Source: Saccharothrix longispora (GTDB lineage: Bacteria; Actinomycetota; Actinomycetes; Mycobacteriales; Pseudonocardiaceae). From it: 64,000 nucleotides of DNA. The notes below the pieces were generated by a model that made no database searches, was not told the origin of the DNA, and saw nothing but the letters and a program-made list of their open reading frames with translations. Position numbers and translations under genes: made by a program. This document shows positions 53,259 to 62,580 of the stretch, one piece after another. The stretch spans positions 62,001-126,000 of the forward strand of contig NZ_NSDM01000011.1 in NCBI RefSeq assembly GCF_030852425.1, in the 5' to 3' direction. The stretch's first letter is position 1, and the number at the start of each line of letters is the position of its first letter.

Positions 53259-54278
53259 ATGCGCACCGCACTGATCGGGTACGGGCTCGGCGGAGCCGCG
53301 TTCCACGCACCCTTCCTGTCCTCCTCGCCGGACCTGGAGCTGACCGCCGTGGTCACCGGCAACGCCGACCGGGCGGCCGAGGTCGCGGCCCGCTACCCCG
53401 GCACCGAGGTCGTCCCGTCGGCGGACGGGGTGTGGGCGCGGGCGGACGAGTTCGACCTCGTCGTGGTGACCACCCCGAACCGCTTCCACGCCGGGCACGC
53501 GCGCACCGCGCTGGAGCACGGGCTGAACGCGGTGGTGGACAAGCCGTTCGCCGGGTCGGCGGCGGAGGCGCGGGAGTTGGCCGGGCTGGCGGCGGCGCGC
53601 GGCCTGCTGCTGGCCCCGTTCCACAACCGGCGGTGGGACGGGGACTTCCGCACCGTCGCGCGGCTCGTCGGCGACGGCGCGCTCGGCGCGGTCCACCGGT
53701 TCGAGTCGCGGTTCGAGCGGTGGCGGCCCGAGCCGAAGGACGGCTGGAAGGAGTCCGGCGACCCGGCCGACCTCGGCAGCATCGTCTACGACCTGGGCAC
53801 GCACCTGGTGGACCAGGCGGTGGCGCTGTTCGGCCGGCCGACCCGCGTGTACGCGGAGGTGCGGGCGCTGCGGCGGGGCGTCAGGGCGCACGACGACGCG
53901 TTCCTCGCGCTGACCCACCCGTCCGGCGCCGTGTCGCACCTGTGGGCGTCGGCGCTGGCGGGGGCGCCGGGCCCGCGCTTCCGGGTGCTGGGCGACCGGG
54001 CGGCGTACGTGAAGGACGGGATGGACCCGCAGGAGGAGGCGCTCAAGGCGGGCGCGGTGCCCGGCGGGCCGGGGTGGGGCGAGGAACCCGAGGAGCGGTG
54101 GGGCCTGCTGGGCGGCACCCGCGTGCCGACCGAGCCCGGCGCCTACCAGGAGTTCTACGCGGCCGTGGCCGCCGGGCGGGCGCCCGTCCCGGTGGCGGAC
54201 GCGATCACCGGCCTGGAGGTCGTGGAGGCGGCGTTCGAGTCCGCCCGGACGGGTGACGCGATCCCGCTACCGGGCTGA
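53259..54278 (+). CDS. Gfo/Idh/MocA-family oxidoreductase
   Basis: A 339-residue NAD(P)-dependent dehydrogenase. The N-terminal Rossmann fold starts RTALIGYGLGGAAFHAPFL; VVTTPNRFHAGHARTALEHGLNAVVDKPFAG includes the conserved EKP-like DKP motif with the catalytic-region Lys. The C-terminal substrate domain has HNRRWDGDFRTV and GSIVYDLGTHLVDQAVALFG, where the Asp and His of DLGTHLVDQ are the usual active-site pair. The substrate is likely a sugar or cyclitol. Its last 12 bases overlap the convergent transporter gene. Confidence 0.92.
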   Translation: MRTALIGYGLGGAAFHAPFLSSSPDLELTAVVTGNADRAAEVAARYPGTEVVPSADGVWARADEFDLVVVTTPNRFHAGHARTALEHGLNAVVDKPFAGSAAEARELAGLAAARGLLLAPFHNRRWDGDFRTVARLVGDGALGAVHRFESRFERWRPEPKDGWKESGDPADLGSIVYDLGTHLVDQAVALFGRPTRVYAEVRALRRGVRAHDDAFLALTHPSGAVSHLWASALAGAPGPRFRVLGDRAAYVKDGMDPQEEALKAGAVPGGPGWGEEPEERWGLLGGTRVPTEPGAYQEFYAAVAAGRAPVPVADAITGLEVVEAAFESARTGDAIPLPG

Positions 54279-55562
54279 ACCGGCGCCGCGCCGCGACGTC
54301 TCGCCGATGCCCAGCAGGCACAGGGCGCTGACCAGCGCCCCGGCGACCAGGTAGAGCGAGATCGGCCACGAGTCGTGCGTCGGCGTGGCGCCCAGCAGCC
54401 ACGTCGCCACGATCGGGGACAGCCCGCCGCCCAGCACCGCGCCCAGCTGGTAGCTCAACGACACGCCGCTGTAGCGGACCCGCGTGCCGAACAGCTCCGC
54501 GTAGTAGGCGGGCATCGGCCCGAACAGCGCGGCCGACCCGGTGAACGCCAGCACCATCGCGAGCACCACCAACCCGGTCGACCGGGTCTCCAGCAGCCGG
54601 AAGAACGGGAACGCGTACAGCCCCAGGAACACCGCGCCGCCGAGCATCACCGGCAGCCGGCCGACCCGGTCGGACAGCCGCGCGAACACCAGGATGGCCA
54701 CCGCCTGGGTGAACGCGCCGATCAGCCCGGCGTTGAGCAGCGTCGCGCGGGTCATCCCGAGCTGCCTGGTCCCGTACGACACGGCGAACGTGGCCACGAC
54801 GAAGATGAACATGGTGAAGCCGAGGTTCACGCCCGCGCCCAGCAGCACCGTCCGCCACGACCGGCGCAGCACCTCGGCGACCGGCAGCCGGACCGTGCCG
54901 CGCGACTCGCGGGCCGCGCGGAACTCCGGGCTCTCCTCCACCGACAGCCGCACGTACAGGCCGACGCCGACCAGCACGAGGCTGAGCAGGAACGGCACCC
55001 GCCAGCCCCAGTCGAGGAACGCGTCGCCGGACACGGCGGTGGACGCGGCCATCGCGCCGTTGGCCAGCAGCAGCCCCAGGGGCGACCCGAGGAACGTCCA
55101 GCTGCCGTACCACCCGGTGCGGCCGGGCGGCGCGTGCTCGACCGCCATCAGCGTGGCCCCGCCCTGCTCCCCGCCGAGGAAGAAGCCCTGCACCAGGCGC
55201 AGCAGCACGAGCAGCAGCGGCGCGGCGATCCCGATGGACGAGTAGGTCGGCAGCAACCCGATCAGCGCGGTGCACACGCCGGTCGCGGTGAGCGTGAGCA
55301 CGAGCATCGACCGCCGCCCGATCCGGTCGCCGAAGTGCCCGATCACGACGCCGCCGAGCGGCCGGGCGAGGAAGCCGGCGCCGAACGTGGCGAACGCGAG
55401 CAGCGTGCCGATCCGCGGGTCGAAGGACGGGAAGAACAGCTTGTCGAACACGAGCGCGGACGCCGTCCCGTAGAGCAGGAAGTCGTACAGCTCCACCGCG
55501 TTGCCGGCCGAGCTCGCCAGCGCCACCCTGCGCACTTTCGACGTCGCCACCCCGGTAGCCAT
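54267..55562 (-). CDS. MFS metabolite:proton symporter (ProP/ShiA type)
   Basis: A 431-residue transporter with twelve membrane segments. The first repeat holds ASSAGNAVELYDFLLYG, FATFGAGFLARPLGGVVIGHFGDRIGRRSMLV (the A-motif) and RLVQGFFLGGEQGGA, all hallmarks of the metabolite:H+ symporter subgroup that takes up organic acids, shikimate, betaine or proline. The second half has LSDRVGRLPVMLGG as the repeated loop. ATG 55562 starts it. Its specificity cannot be told. It converges with the oxidoreductase gene, sharing 12 bases. Confidence 0.92.
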   Translation of the reverse strand: MATGVATSKVRRVALASSAGNAVELYDFLLYGTASALVFDKLFFPSFDPRIGTLLAFATFGAGFLARPLGGVVIGHFGDRIGRRSMLVLTLTATGVCTALIGLLPTYSSIGIAAPLLLVLLRLVQGFFLGGEQGGATLMAVEHAPPGRTGWYGSWTFLGSPLGLLLANGAMAASTAVSGDAFLDWGWRVPFLLSLVLVGVGLYVRLSVEESPEFRAARESRGTVRLPVAEVLRRSWRTVLLGAGVNLGFTMFIFVVATFAVSYGTRQLGMTRATLLNAGLIGAFTQAVAILVFARLSDRVGRLPVMLGGAVFLGLYAFPFFRLLETRSTGLVVLAMVLAFTGSAALFGPMPAYYAELFGTRVRYSGVSLSYQLGAVLGGGLSPIVATWLLGATPTHDSWPISLYLVAGALVSALCLLGIGETSRRGAGSAR

Positions 55563-55779
55563 CCCCCCACCCTGGCCCGGCGCCCCGACGGGTGAGCGTG
55601 ACCGTGAGCGATGTCACAATCACGGTCCGCACATCCGCCCAGGCGCGCGACGAGGTCGCGGAGTCGACCGCGTCGACGCCCCGACCGCAGGGCCGCTCGA
55701 CCACGGGAACCGTTGAACACACCACACGATCCGGTGAGATCGCTGGAGGGAGCGGTGCCACGCCCAGCATCGTGGTGGC

Positions 55780-56136
55780 ATGGCACCACTCCCCTTCCTC
55801 GCGGCGATGGCCGCGCTGGCCCCACTCGTCTCCTCGCCGGAGTCGAGCTTCGTGCTGAACGTGCAGCGGGGTGAATCGCTCCAGATCGTCAACCTGACGT
55901 GCGAACCCCCCGGCGGCCTGCACCCCCGGGCGGACCGGGCGTGCGACGCGCTGTCCCTTGTGGACGGGGACGTCGGTCGGCTCTCCACCGGGGGCGACGT
56001 GATCTGCACCCTGGAGTACGACCCCGTCCGGGTGAGGGCGACCGGGACGTGGCGGGGTGAGGACCGCTGGTTCGAGGCGGAGTTCCCGAACCCGTGCGTC
56101 CTGCGCGCCGAGACCGGCCCCGTGTTCGACTTCTGA
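55780..56136 (+). CDS. Streptomyces subtilisin inhibitor (SSI, I16) family protein
   Basis: A 118-residue secreted protein. The SSI pattern is clear: LTCEPPGGLHPRADRACDAL, then VICTLEYDPVRVRATGTWRG, then FPNPCVLRAETGPVFDF. Four cysteines (41, 55, 76, 106) match the two conserved disulfides, C41-C55 and C76-C106. By alignment with SSI (CPM-VYDPV) the reactive bond would be Leu78-Glu79, an unusual pair. A Leu P1 suits subtilisin-like or chymotrypsin-like targets. The signal peptide is short and lacks N-terminal positive charge. A strong terminator follows. It may protect the host from its own secreted serine proteases. Confidence 0.85.
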   Translation: MAPLPFLAAMAALAPLVSSPESSFVLNVQRGESLQIVNLTCEPPGGLHPRADRACDALSLVDGDVGRLSTGGDVICTLEYDPVRVRATGTWRGEDRWFEAEFPNPCVLRAETGPVFDF

Positions 56137-56160
56137 TCCCCGCCCCTTCGCGAGGACACC

Positions 56161-56208
56161 CGTGGAGGGGCCCACGACACCGCCGCCGACGTCGTGGGCC
56201 CCTCCACG
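56161..56208 (+). terminator. Strong terminator after the SSI gene
   Basis: CGTGGAGGGGCCCACGAC (56161-56178) and its exact complement (56191-56208) form an 18-bp stem with a 12-base loop, 25 bases after the SSI stop. Confidence 0.88.
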
Positions 56209-56389
56209 GGTTCCGGAGGTCCTCGGACCTCCGGCGCTGACGGTAGGGAATCCGCGGGCGAACCGTCAACGAAGTTCACAGTGGTGAAACAGCGCCGCGA
56301 ACACGCTGCTCCCGACCGGTTCCCGGGTTCCGCCCCCACCGGTGGGCGGACGCCCCCGTCGCCCTTGACCGCCTGGGACACTCGGGGAC

Positions 56390-56989
56390 GTGACAGACCT
56401 GTCGGGGAGCGGGGCCACCGCGCCGACCCTCCTGTGCTTCGGCGTGGTGTCGCTGGTGCCCGCCTGGACGGGCCACTGGCCGGTGGCGCTCGCCCTCGGC
56501 GTGCTCGCCACCACCTGGCGGCCGGACCTGGTCGGCGCGGCGGTGTCCGCCGTCCTGGCCGCCACCGCCCTGACCGCGGCCGTGCTGCCCACCGACCTCC
56601 CCCCGCTGTCGGACGGTCCGGCCGCCCTCGTCCTCGGCCTCGTGCTGCTGTCGGTGGCCGCGGTCCTGTGGCGGCGGCACGACCTGGGCGTGGCCGCCCT
56701 GCCGGTGGCCGTGGCGGGCACGACCGCACTGGCCCAGGCCCTGCCGTCCGCGACCCCGTTCATCCTGGTCGCGGTGGTGCTGCTCGGCCTGGCCGCGGAG
56801 TCCGGCGACAACCTGCTCGCCTCGGCGGCGACGGCCTACGCGGTGACCGCGTGCGCGTCCGTGGCCCTGCTCCTGCCCGCAGCGGTCCCCGCAGCCGCGG
56901 CGTTCCTCGGTGCGGCGGGCGCGGCGTGGCGGCACGTAGCCTCTCGACATGAGCATCCACGACATCCCGGTGCGCACCCTCGCGGGTGA
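56390..56989 (+). CDS. Small integral membrane protein of unknown function
   Basis: A 199-residue protein, mostly Ala, Val and Leu, with about six membrane helices and no recognised motif. GTG 56390 is the likely start; TTGACC at 56365-56370 could be a -35 box. The C-terminus (ASRHEHPRHPGAHPRG) runs 41 bases into the glutathione peroxidase gene in another frame, which is a long overlap for this window. The tail is plausible but unconserved-looking. No function can be given. Confidence 0.6.
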   Translation: MTDLSGSGATAPTLLCFGVVSLVPAWTGHWPVALALGVLATTWRPDLVGAAVSAVLAATALTAAVLPTDLPPLSDGPAALVLGLVLLSVAAVLWRRHDLGVAALPVAVAGTTALAQALPSATPFILVAVVLLGLAAESGDNLLASAATAYAVTACASVALLLPAAVPAAAAFLGAAGAAWRHVASRHEHPRHPGAHPRG

Positions 56990-57434
56990 GGAGTCCAGCC
57001 TGGGCGAGCACGCGGGCAAGGCGCTGCTGGTGGTCAACGTGGCGTCGAAGTGCGGGCTGACGCCGCAGTACGAGGGCCTGGAGCGGCTCCAGGAGCGCTA
57101 CGCGGAGCGCGGCTTCTCGGTGGTCGGCTTCCCGTGCAACCAGTTCATGGGCCAGGAGCCGGGCACGGCGGAGGAGATCGCCACCTTCTGCTCGACGACC
57201 TACGGCGTCACCTTCCCGCTGTACGAGAAGATCGACGTCAACGGCCCGTCGCGGCACCCGGTGTACGCCGAGCTGACCCCCACCGAGGACGCCGACGGCA
57301 AGGCCGGGGACGTGCAGTGGAACTTCGAGAAGTTCCTGCTGTCCCCGACGGGCGAGGTAGTCGCCCGCTTCCGCCCGGCCACCGACCCCGAGGCCGACGA
57401 GGTCGTGAAGGCGATCGAAGCCGCCCTGCCGTAG
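56949..57434 (+). CDS. Glutathione peroxidase family thiol peroxidase
   Basis: A 161-residue cytoplasmic peroxidase. Cys35 in VNVASKCGLTPQYEGLERL replaces selenocysteine; FPCNQFMGQEPG supplies the conserved Gln and second Cys region, and VQWNFEKFLLSPTGEVVARF the Trp-Asn pair that completes the catalytic tetrad. Bacterial members of this type reduce organic hydroperoxides with thioredoxin or mycothiol systems rather than glutathione. ATG 56949 lies inside the end of the membrane protein gene, so the two may be co-transcribed. A hairpin follows the stop. Confidence 0.94.
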   Translation: MSIHDIPVRTLAGEESSLGEHAGKALLVVNVASKCGLTPQYEGLERLQERYAERGFSVVGFPCNQFMGQEPGTAEEIATFCSTTYGVTFPLYEKIDVNGPSRHPVYAELTPTEDADGKAGDVQWNFEKFLLSPTGEVVARFRPATDPEADEVVKAIEAALP

Positions 57435-57445
57435 TCCTGTTCCGA

Positions 57446-57476
57446 GGTCGTCCCGTCACCTGATGGCGGGACGACC
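57446..57476. terminator. Bidirectional terminator after glutathione peroxidase
   Basis: GGTCGTCCCG (57446-57455) and CGGGACGACC (57467-57476) form a perfect 10-bp stem with an 11-base loop between the convergent stops at 57434 and 57480. Confidence 0.82.
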
Positions 57477-57479
57477 CGT

Positions 57480-58304
57480 TCAACAGGCCGGCAGGCCGGA
57501 CCTGCGCTCCGGGTCCAGTAACAGGACCAGAGCCGGGTAGTGCCCGCGATCGTTCGGCCCCTTGCCCTCGCACAGCGTGCGGCTCACGATCACGTTCTGC
57601 CTGATGATCTGCGCGTGGTCGTCGCGCTCGTCCATGAACGTCAGGTCGTGGTCACCGGACTCCAGCACCCACCCGGTGCGAACCTCGCCCTGGTCCGTCG
57701 TGACCATCTCCAGGGGCAGCCAGGAGACGCGGCCCACCGCCGTGACGAAAAGGAAGGCGATGATGACGAACCCTGCGACGCACCGTCGGATGGCCACCAG
57801 CATCCAACGACTTCGCCGGGCAAAGAGACGGAACACCGGCACCACCAGGGGGACCAGGTAGGGCAGCGTCCTCCCCAAGGGCTGAGTGGCGAACACCAGC
57901 GCGAGGGCCCCGAGCAGCACGGGCACCGCGTGCCTCAGCGGTCTGCGCAGAGCGGATTCCGACACCGAGTACCAGGCCGCACCGTAGACAGCCAGCAACG
58001 GCAGCATGAAGTACGCGTAGAACAACCCGATCGAGGCCAAGTTGAGGGTCTTCGCCAGCACGAGCGCCGTGGACATGTTCCACCGCGCGAAGCTCAGCAG
58101 CGCGGTCGCACCGAGCACGAACGAGAACGCGGTGAGCAGATAACCGGACAGCGCGTTGTTCTCGCGATCACCGTTACGAGGCGGCAGTGGTCGGTCATCG
58201 CCCTTCGCAGCGCGTTCCCGGCGCCCCACGACGGTGCGCGTCACACGCCCGCTCGGCCTCGACCGTGCGACCGGTCGAGGCCGAGCGGATAAATGATCGG
58301 GCAT
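57480..58304 (-). CDS. Membrane protein of unknown function
   Basis: A 274-residue protein from ATG 58304, or about 254 residues if GTG 58244 is used. The upstream 20 codons include one arm of a strong hairpin (58250-58287) that looks like the terminator of the preceding gene, so the shorter form is attractive. Four or five membrane helices lie between residues 52 and 205 (SGYLLTAFSFVLGATALLSF, LASIGLFYAYFMLPLLAVYG, AVPVLLGALALVFA, CVAGFVIIAFLFVTAVG), followed by a soluble C-terminal domain of 70 residues with two cysteines. Codon use seems less GC3-biased than its neighbours, so recent transfer is possible. No family recognised. Confidence 0.65.
   Translation of the reverse strand: MPDHLSARPRPVARSRPSGRVTRTVVGRRERAAKGDDRPLPPRNGDRENNALSGYLLTAFSFVLGATALLSFARWNMSTALVLAKTLNLASIGLFYAYFMLPLLAVYGAAWYSVSESALRRPLRHAVPVLLGALALVFATQPLGRTLPYLVPLVVPVFRLFARRSRWMLVAIRRCVAGFVIIAFLFVTAVGRVSWLPLEMVTTDQGEVRTGWVLESGDHDLTFMDERDDHAQIIRQNVIVSRTLCEGKGPNDRGHYPALVLLLDPERRSGLPAC
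58250..58287 (-). terminator. 15-bp hairpin, probable terminator of sdaA
   Basis: CGCTCGGCCTCGACC (58250-58264) and its exact complement (58273-58287) enclose an 8-base loop. It lies 75 bases past the sdaA stop on the same strand. It also falls within the first codons of the longest reading of the next gene. Confidence 0.65.
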
Positions 58305-58361
58305 GACGGCACGATAACCGAAGCCCCGCTCCGCGCACCGAGGTGGCGCGAGCGGACCGGG

Positions 58362-59726
<1,365 letters not shown>

Positions 59727-59728
59727 GA

Positions 59729-60109
59729 TCAGGCCTCGGTCAGTTCCGCGTACTTCGCGGCGGTCAGCAGCCCGGTGGCGTCCTCGACGGCCACCTTGAA
59801 CAGCCAGCCGGCGCCGTACGGGTCGTTGTTGATCAACGACGGGTCGTCGACCGCCGCCGCGTTGACCTCCACGACCTCACCGCCGACCGGCGCGTACAGG
59901 TCGCTCACCGACTTGGTCGACTCCAGCTCGCCGCACACCTCGCCGGACGCGACGCGCGTGCCCACGGCGGGCAGCTCGACGAACACGATGTCGCCCAGCG
60001 AGCCGGCCGCGTACGAGGTGATGCCGACCGACACGGGCTCCCGGGTGCCGGGTGCCCAGTCGACCCACTCGTGCTCGGGCGTGTACAGCAGGTTCTCCGG
60101 AAAGGTCAC
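59729..60109 (-). CDS. gcvH: Glycine cleavage system H protein
   Basis: A 126-residue lipoyl carrier of the glycine cleavage complex. It begins [14 protein letters not shown]; the lipoyl-accepting Lys is in [16 protein letters not shown], and the C-terminus has [13 protein letters not shown] and [13 protein letters not shown] 60109 has GGGAG about 9 bases upstream. It is first in an operon with sdaA and directly follows a tandem glycine riboswitch. gcvP and gcvT are not in the window. Confidence 0.95.
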   Translation of the reverse strand: MTFPENLLYTPEHEWVDWAPGTREPVSVGITSYAAGSLGDIVFVELPAVGTRVASGEVCGELESTKSVSDLYAPVGGEVVEVNAAAVDDPSLINNDPYGAGWLFKVAVEDATGLLTAAKYAELTEA

Positions 60110-60138
60110 GTCAGCGCTCCCTGTGGTGAAGGTCCGGT

Positions 60139-60318
60139 CCCCACTCTGTCCTGGGACCTGAGAGCTTCGCCGCGGGCGCGGCTTGCACCGTGGGTGCGCG
60201 CCCCGGACTCGGGGTGCGCTTTCCAGAGTCGCCTCACCGCGCGCGGTTCTCGCTGCCTGAGAGTGTGCGGGGTGCTTGCTCCTTCGGCGCCTCGAACGAA
60301 CGAGGTCTCTCCCGCGCG
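60139..60318 (-). promoter_or_regulatory. Tandem glycine riboswitch upstream of gcvH-sdaA
   Basis: Read on the minus strand, the first aptamer starts CGGGAGAGACCTCG (60317 downward), continues GGCGCCGAAGGAGCAAGC and closes ACTCTCAGGCA near 60254. The second holds ACTCTGGAAAGCGC, CACCCACGGTGCAAGCC and GCTCTCAGGTCCCAGGACAG down to about 60143. These are the conserved glycine aptamer elements (GGAGAG, CCGAAGGNGCAA, CTCTCAGG) in the usual two-aptamer order. Glycine binding should raise gcvH-sdaA expression. The second aptamer departs from consensus in its GAAGG loop. Confidence 0.9.
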
Positions 60319-60521
60319 GGTTCCGGCGCCGTCGTGGGGCGCCGCGGCCGATGTTCAGTTGGGTGCCCCGCACGCTAGGTGCCGCCCGGACGGGTGTCAA
60401 CGCGCCCCCCGACTTGTCCCGCCGGCACAACCGGGCCGGTCCGCGTTGGTGCGGCGCGCACGATGACACCGCGCCCCGGGTACCCGACCTTTGGCAACAA
60501 CACCGGCCGAAGGAGTCCACC

Positions 60522-61628
60522 GTGCGGATCGCAGTCCCCCGGGAGATCAAGAACCACGAGTACCGCGTCGCGCTGACCCCGGCCGGCGCGCACGAGCTGG
60601 CGTCGCGCGGTCACGACGTGTTCGTCGAGGCGGGCGCGGGTCTCGGCTCGGCCATCGCGGACGACGAGTACGTCGCCGCGGGCGCCAAGGTGCTCGCGGC
60701 GGCCGAGGACGTCTGGGCCGAGGGCGACCTGGTGCTCAAGGTCAAGGAGCCGATCGCCGAGGAGTACCCGCTGCTGCGGGAGGGGCAGGTGCTGTTCACC
60801 TACCTGCACCTGGCCGCCGACCGGCCGCTGACGCGGGCGCTGCTGGACTCCCGCACCACCGCCATCGCCTACGAGACCGTGCAGACGCCGAACGGCGCCC
60901 TGCCGCTGCTCGCCCCGATGTCCGAGGTCGCGGGCCGCCTCGCGCCCCAGGTGGGCGCGTTCTCGCTGATGAAGCCGTCCGGCGGCCGGGGCGTGCTGCC
61001 CGGCGGCGTGCCCGGCGTGCACCCGGCGCGGGTGGTGGTCATCGGCGGCGGCGTGGCCGGCCTGAACGCGGCCGGCATCGCCGCGGGCATGGGCGCCGAC
61101 GTGGAGATCCTGGACACCAACGTCGACCGGCTGCGGCACATCGACGCGCTGTACCAGGGCCGCCTGCGCACCGTCACGTCGAACCGGTACGCGGTCGAGC
61201 AGGCCGTGCGCGAGGCCGACCTGGTCATCGGCGCGGTGCTGGTGCCCGGCGCGAAGGCCCCCAAGCTGGTGTCCAACGAGCTGGTGGCCGAGATGAAGCC
61301 CGGTTCGGTGCTGGTGGACATCGCGATCGACCAGGGCGGCTGCTTCGCCGACTCCCGGCCGACCACGCACGCCGACCCGACCTACCAGGTGCACGACTCG
61401 GTGTTCTACTGCGTCGCCAACATGCCCGGCGCGGTCCCGCGCACCTCGACCTACGCGCTGACCAACGTGACGCTGCCGCACGCGGTCGCGCTGGCGGAGC
61501 ACGGCTGGCGGGCGGCGCTGCGCGCGGACGCGTCGCTGGCGCTCGGCCTGAACACCCACGAGGGCCTGCTGACCAACGCGCCGGTCGCCGAGGCGCACGA
61601 CCTGGAGTTCACCGCTCCCGAGATCTGA
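60522..61628 (+). CDS. ald: Alanine dehydrogenase
   Basis: A 368-residue NAD-dependent enzyme interconverting L-alanine with pyruvate and ammonia. It starts [46 protein letters not shown] carries the substrate Lys and active-site His, [24 protein letters not shown] is the NAD fold, and [21 protein letters not shown] and [20 protein letters not shown] complete the signature. GTG 60522 has AAGGAG upstream. It diverges from the riboswitch-controlled serine/glycine operon, and a strong terminator follows. Hexamer expected. Confidence 0.95.
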   Translation: MRIAVPREIKNHEYRVALTPAGAHELASRGHDVFVEAGAGLGSAIADDEYVAAGAKVLAAAEDVWAEGDLVLKVKEPIAEEYPLLREGQVLFTYLHLAADRPLTRALLDSRTTAIAYETVQTPNGALPLLAPMSEVAGRLAPQVGAFSLMKPSGGRGVLPGGVPGVHPARVVVIGGGVAGLNAAGIAAGMGADVEILDTNVDRLRHIDALYQGRLRTVTSNRYAVEQAVREADLVIGAVLVPGAKAPKLVSNELVAEMKPGSVLVDIAIDQGGCFADSRPTTHADPTYQVHDSVFYCVANMPGAVPRTSTYALTNVTLPHAVALAEHGWRAALRADASLALGLNTHEGLLTNAPVAEAHDLEFTAPEI

Positions 61629-61640
61629 TCCGGATGAGGA

Positions 61641-61675
61641 GAGGGCCCCGCTCACGTGCTGTGAGCGGGGCCCTC
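61641..61675 (+). terminator. Terminator after ald
   Basis: GAGGGCCCCGCTCAC (61641-61655) and its exact complement (61661-61675) enclose a 5-base loop, 12 bases after the ald stop. Confidence 0.88.
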
Positions 61676-61685
61676 GTCGTACGAG

Positions 61686-61864
61686 GCGGCCCGCTCAACC
61701 AGCCTGGGGGTCACTGGGAGCGGGCCGCGTCTCCAATGTTAGCGGGAAACCGGGTGTCCTGCCCAGCGACCCACCGATCCGGCCCACGTCACCCACCTCC
61801 GTAGCCACGCACAGTGGTGGTTGGTCAAGCGAATGAGTGAATTACCCGGGTCACGGGTAAGTCA
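61686..61864. repeat. Two inverted repeats in the gap after ald
   Basis: GCGGCCCGCTC (61686-61696) pairs with GAGCGGGCCGC (61718-61728), a second hairpin behind the ald terminator. Further on, GTGAATTACCCG (61837-61848) and CGGGTAAGTCAC (61853-61864 approximately) form an operator-like dyad with one mismatch and a 5-base centre. The dyad lies about 105 bases before the next start codon in a less GC-rich patch and may be a regulator site. The rest of this 290-base gap shows nothing. Confidence 0.6.
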
Positions 61865-61968
61865 CGGCGGCGTGCCGGCCGATGCACAGGACGGGACCCC
61901 CGCCGCTACGCAACGGGGTCGCCCGCTCGCGCGGCGCCCCCGCCGCGCCCCTCGCGATCGGAGTGCCG

Positions 61969-62151
61969 ATGGCCGAACCACAGGGCTGGATCGACTGCCA
62001 CGACCCCTTCGGGAGAGACCGGTCGATGACCGTGCTCGTCGAGGACGACCGCGTCCTGCTGGTCGCCCCACCCGGCGAGTCGGCGGTGATGTCGGTCACG
62101 CAGACCCGCAGGTTGCACCGCCTGCTCGACCAAGCCGCCGACAGGATGTGA
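61969..62151 (+). CDS. Small protein of unknown function
   Basis: A 60-residue protein from ATG 61969 with GGAG just upstream. It reads [20 protein letters not shown] then [20 protein letters not shown], with a short helix at the end. It appears to be a small beta-sheet protein with one cysteine and no signal peptide. It lies 4 bases before another unknown gene, so the two probably form an operon. No family recognised. Confidence 0.55.
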   Translation: MAEPQGWIDCHDPFGRDRSMTVLVEDDRVLLVAPPGESAVMSVTQTRRLHRLLDQAADRM

Positions 62152-62155
62152 CCGG

Positions 62156-62530
62156 GTGGACGAGGCGCTCCGGGCCGCCGTGCTCCGCCGGCTGGCCCTG
62201 CTGGACGAGGTCGCCGAGCGCGGCGAGGCCGACGCGCTGGTGCCGCTGGCGCGGTCCGAGATCCACCGCCTGGCCGACGGCTGGCGGCTGCTGTTGACCG
62301 TGCACCAACCCGATCCGGACGGCCGCTGCGGCGCGTGCCCCGGCGTCCTGCGGCACAAGAAGTGGCCGTGCCAGGTGTGGACGATGGCCCACCAGCACCT
62401 CATCGGCGACGGCCTGCCGCACCGCGAGCGCCGCCGACCGCTGCGCCCGCTGCTCCGCCCGAACGACGCGGCGACCACCACCGAGATACCGGCGGTGGTC
62501 TCGAAACCGCGACACGCCCTCCCCGACTGA
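62156..62530 (+). CDS. Protein of unknown function with a cysteine cluster
   Basis: A 124-residue soluble protein from GTG 62156. The N-terminal half is helical ([20 protein letters not shown]). The centre holds [27 protein letters not shown], in which C-x2-C, a later Cys and nearby His could bind a metal such as zinc. The C-terminal 35 residues are basic and disordered-looking. It follows the 60-residue protein gene by 4 bases. I recognise no named family. Confidence 0.6.
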   Translation: MDEALRAAVLRRLALLDEVAERGEADALVPLARSEIHRLADGWRLLLTVHQPDPDGRCGACPGVLRHKKWPCQVWTMAHQHLIGDGLPHRERRRPLRPLLRPNDAATTTEIPAVVSKPRHALPD

Positions 62531-62580
62531 CCCTCCTAGGGCAGGATGACGCCCGGTAGGAGCAATTCCGGGAGGGACGC

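Noticed and set aside
53110-53310. Upstream extension of metY containing Cys-Trp-Cys as part of the protein
   Set aside because: No similarity to MetY before residue 1 of the chosen start, and a good ribosome site precedes ATG 53109.
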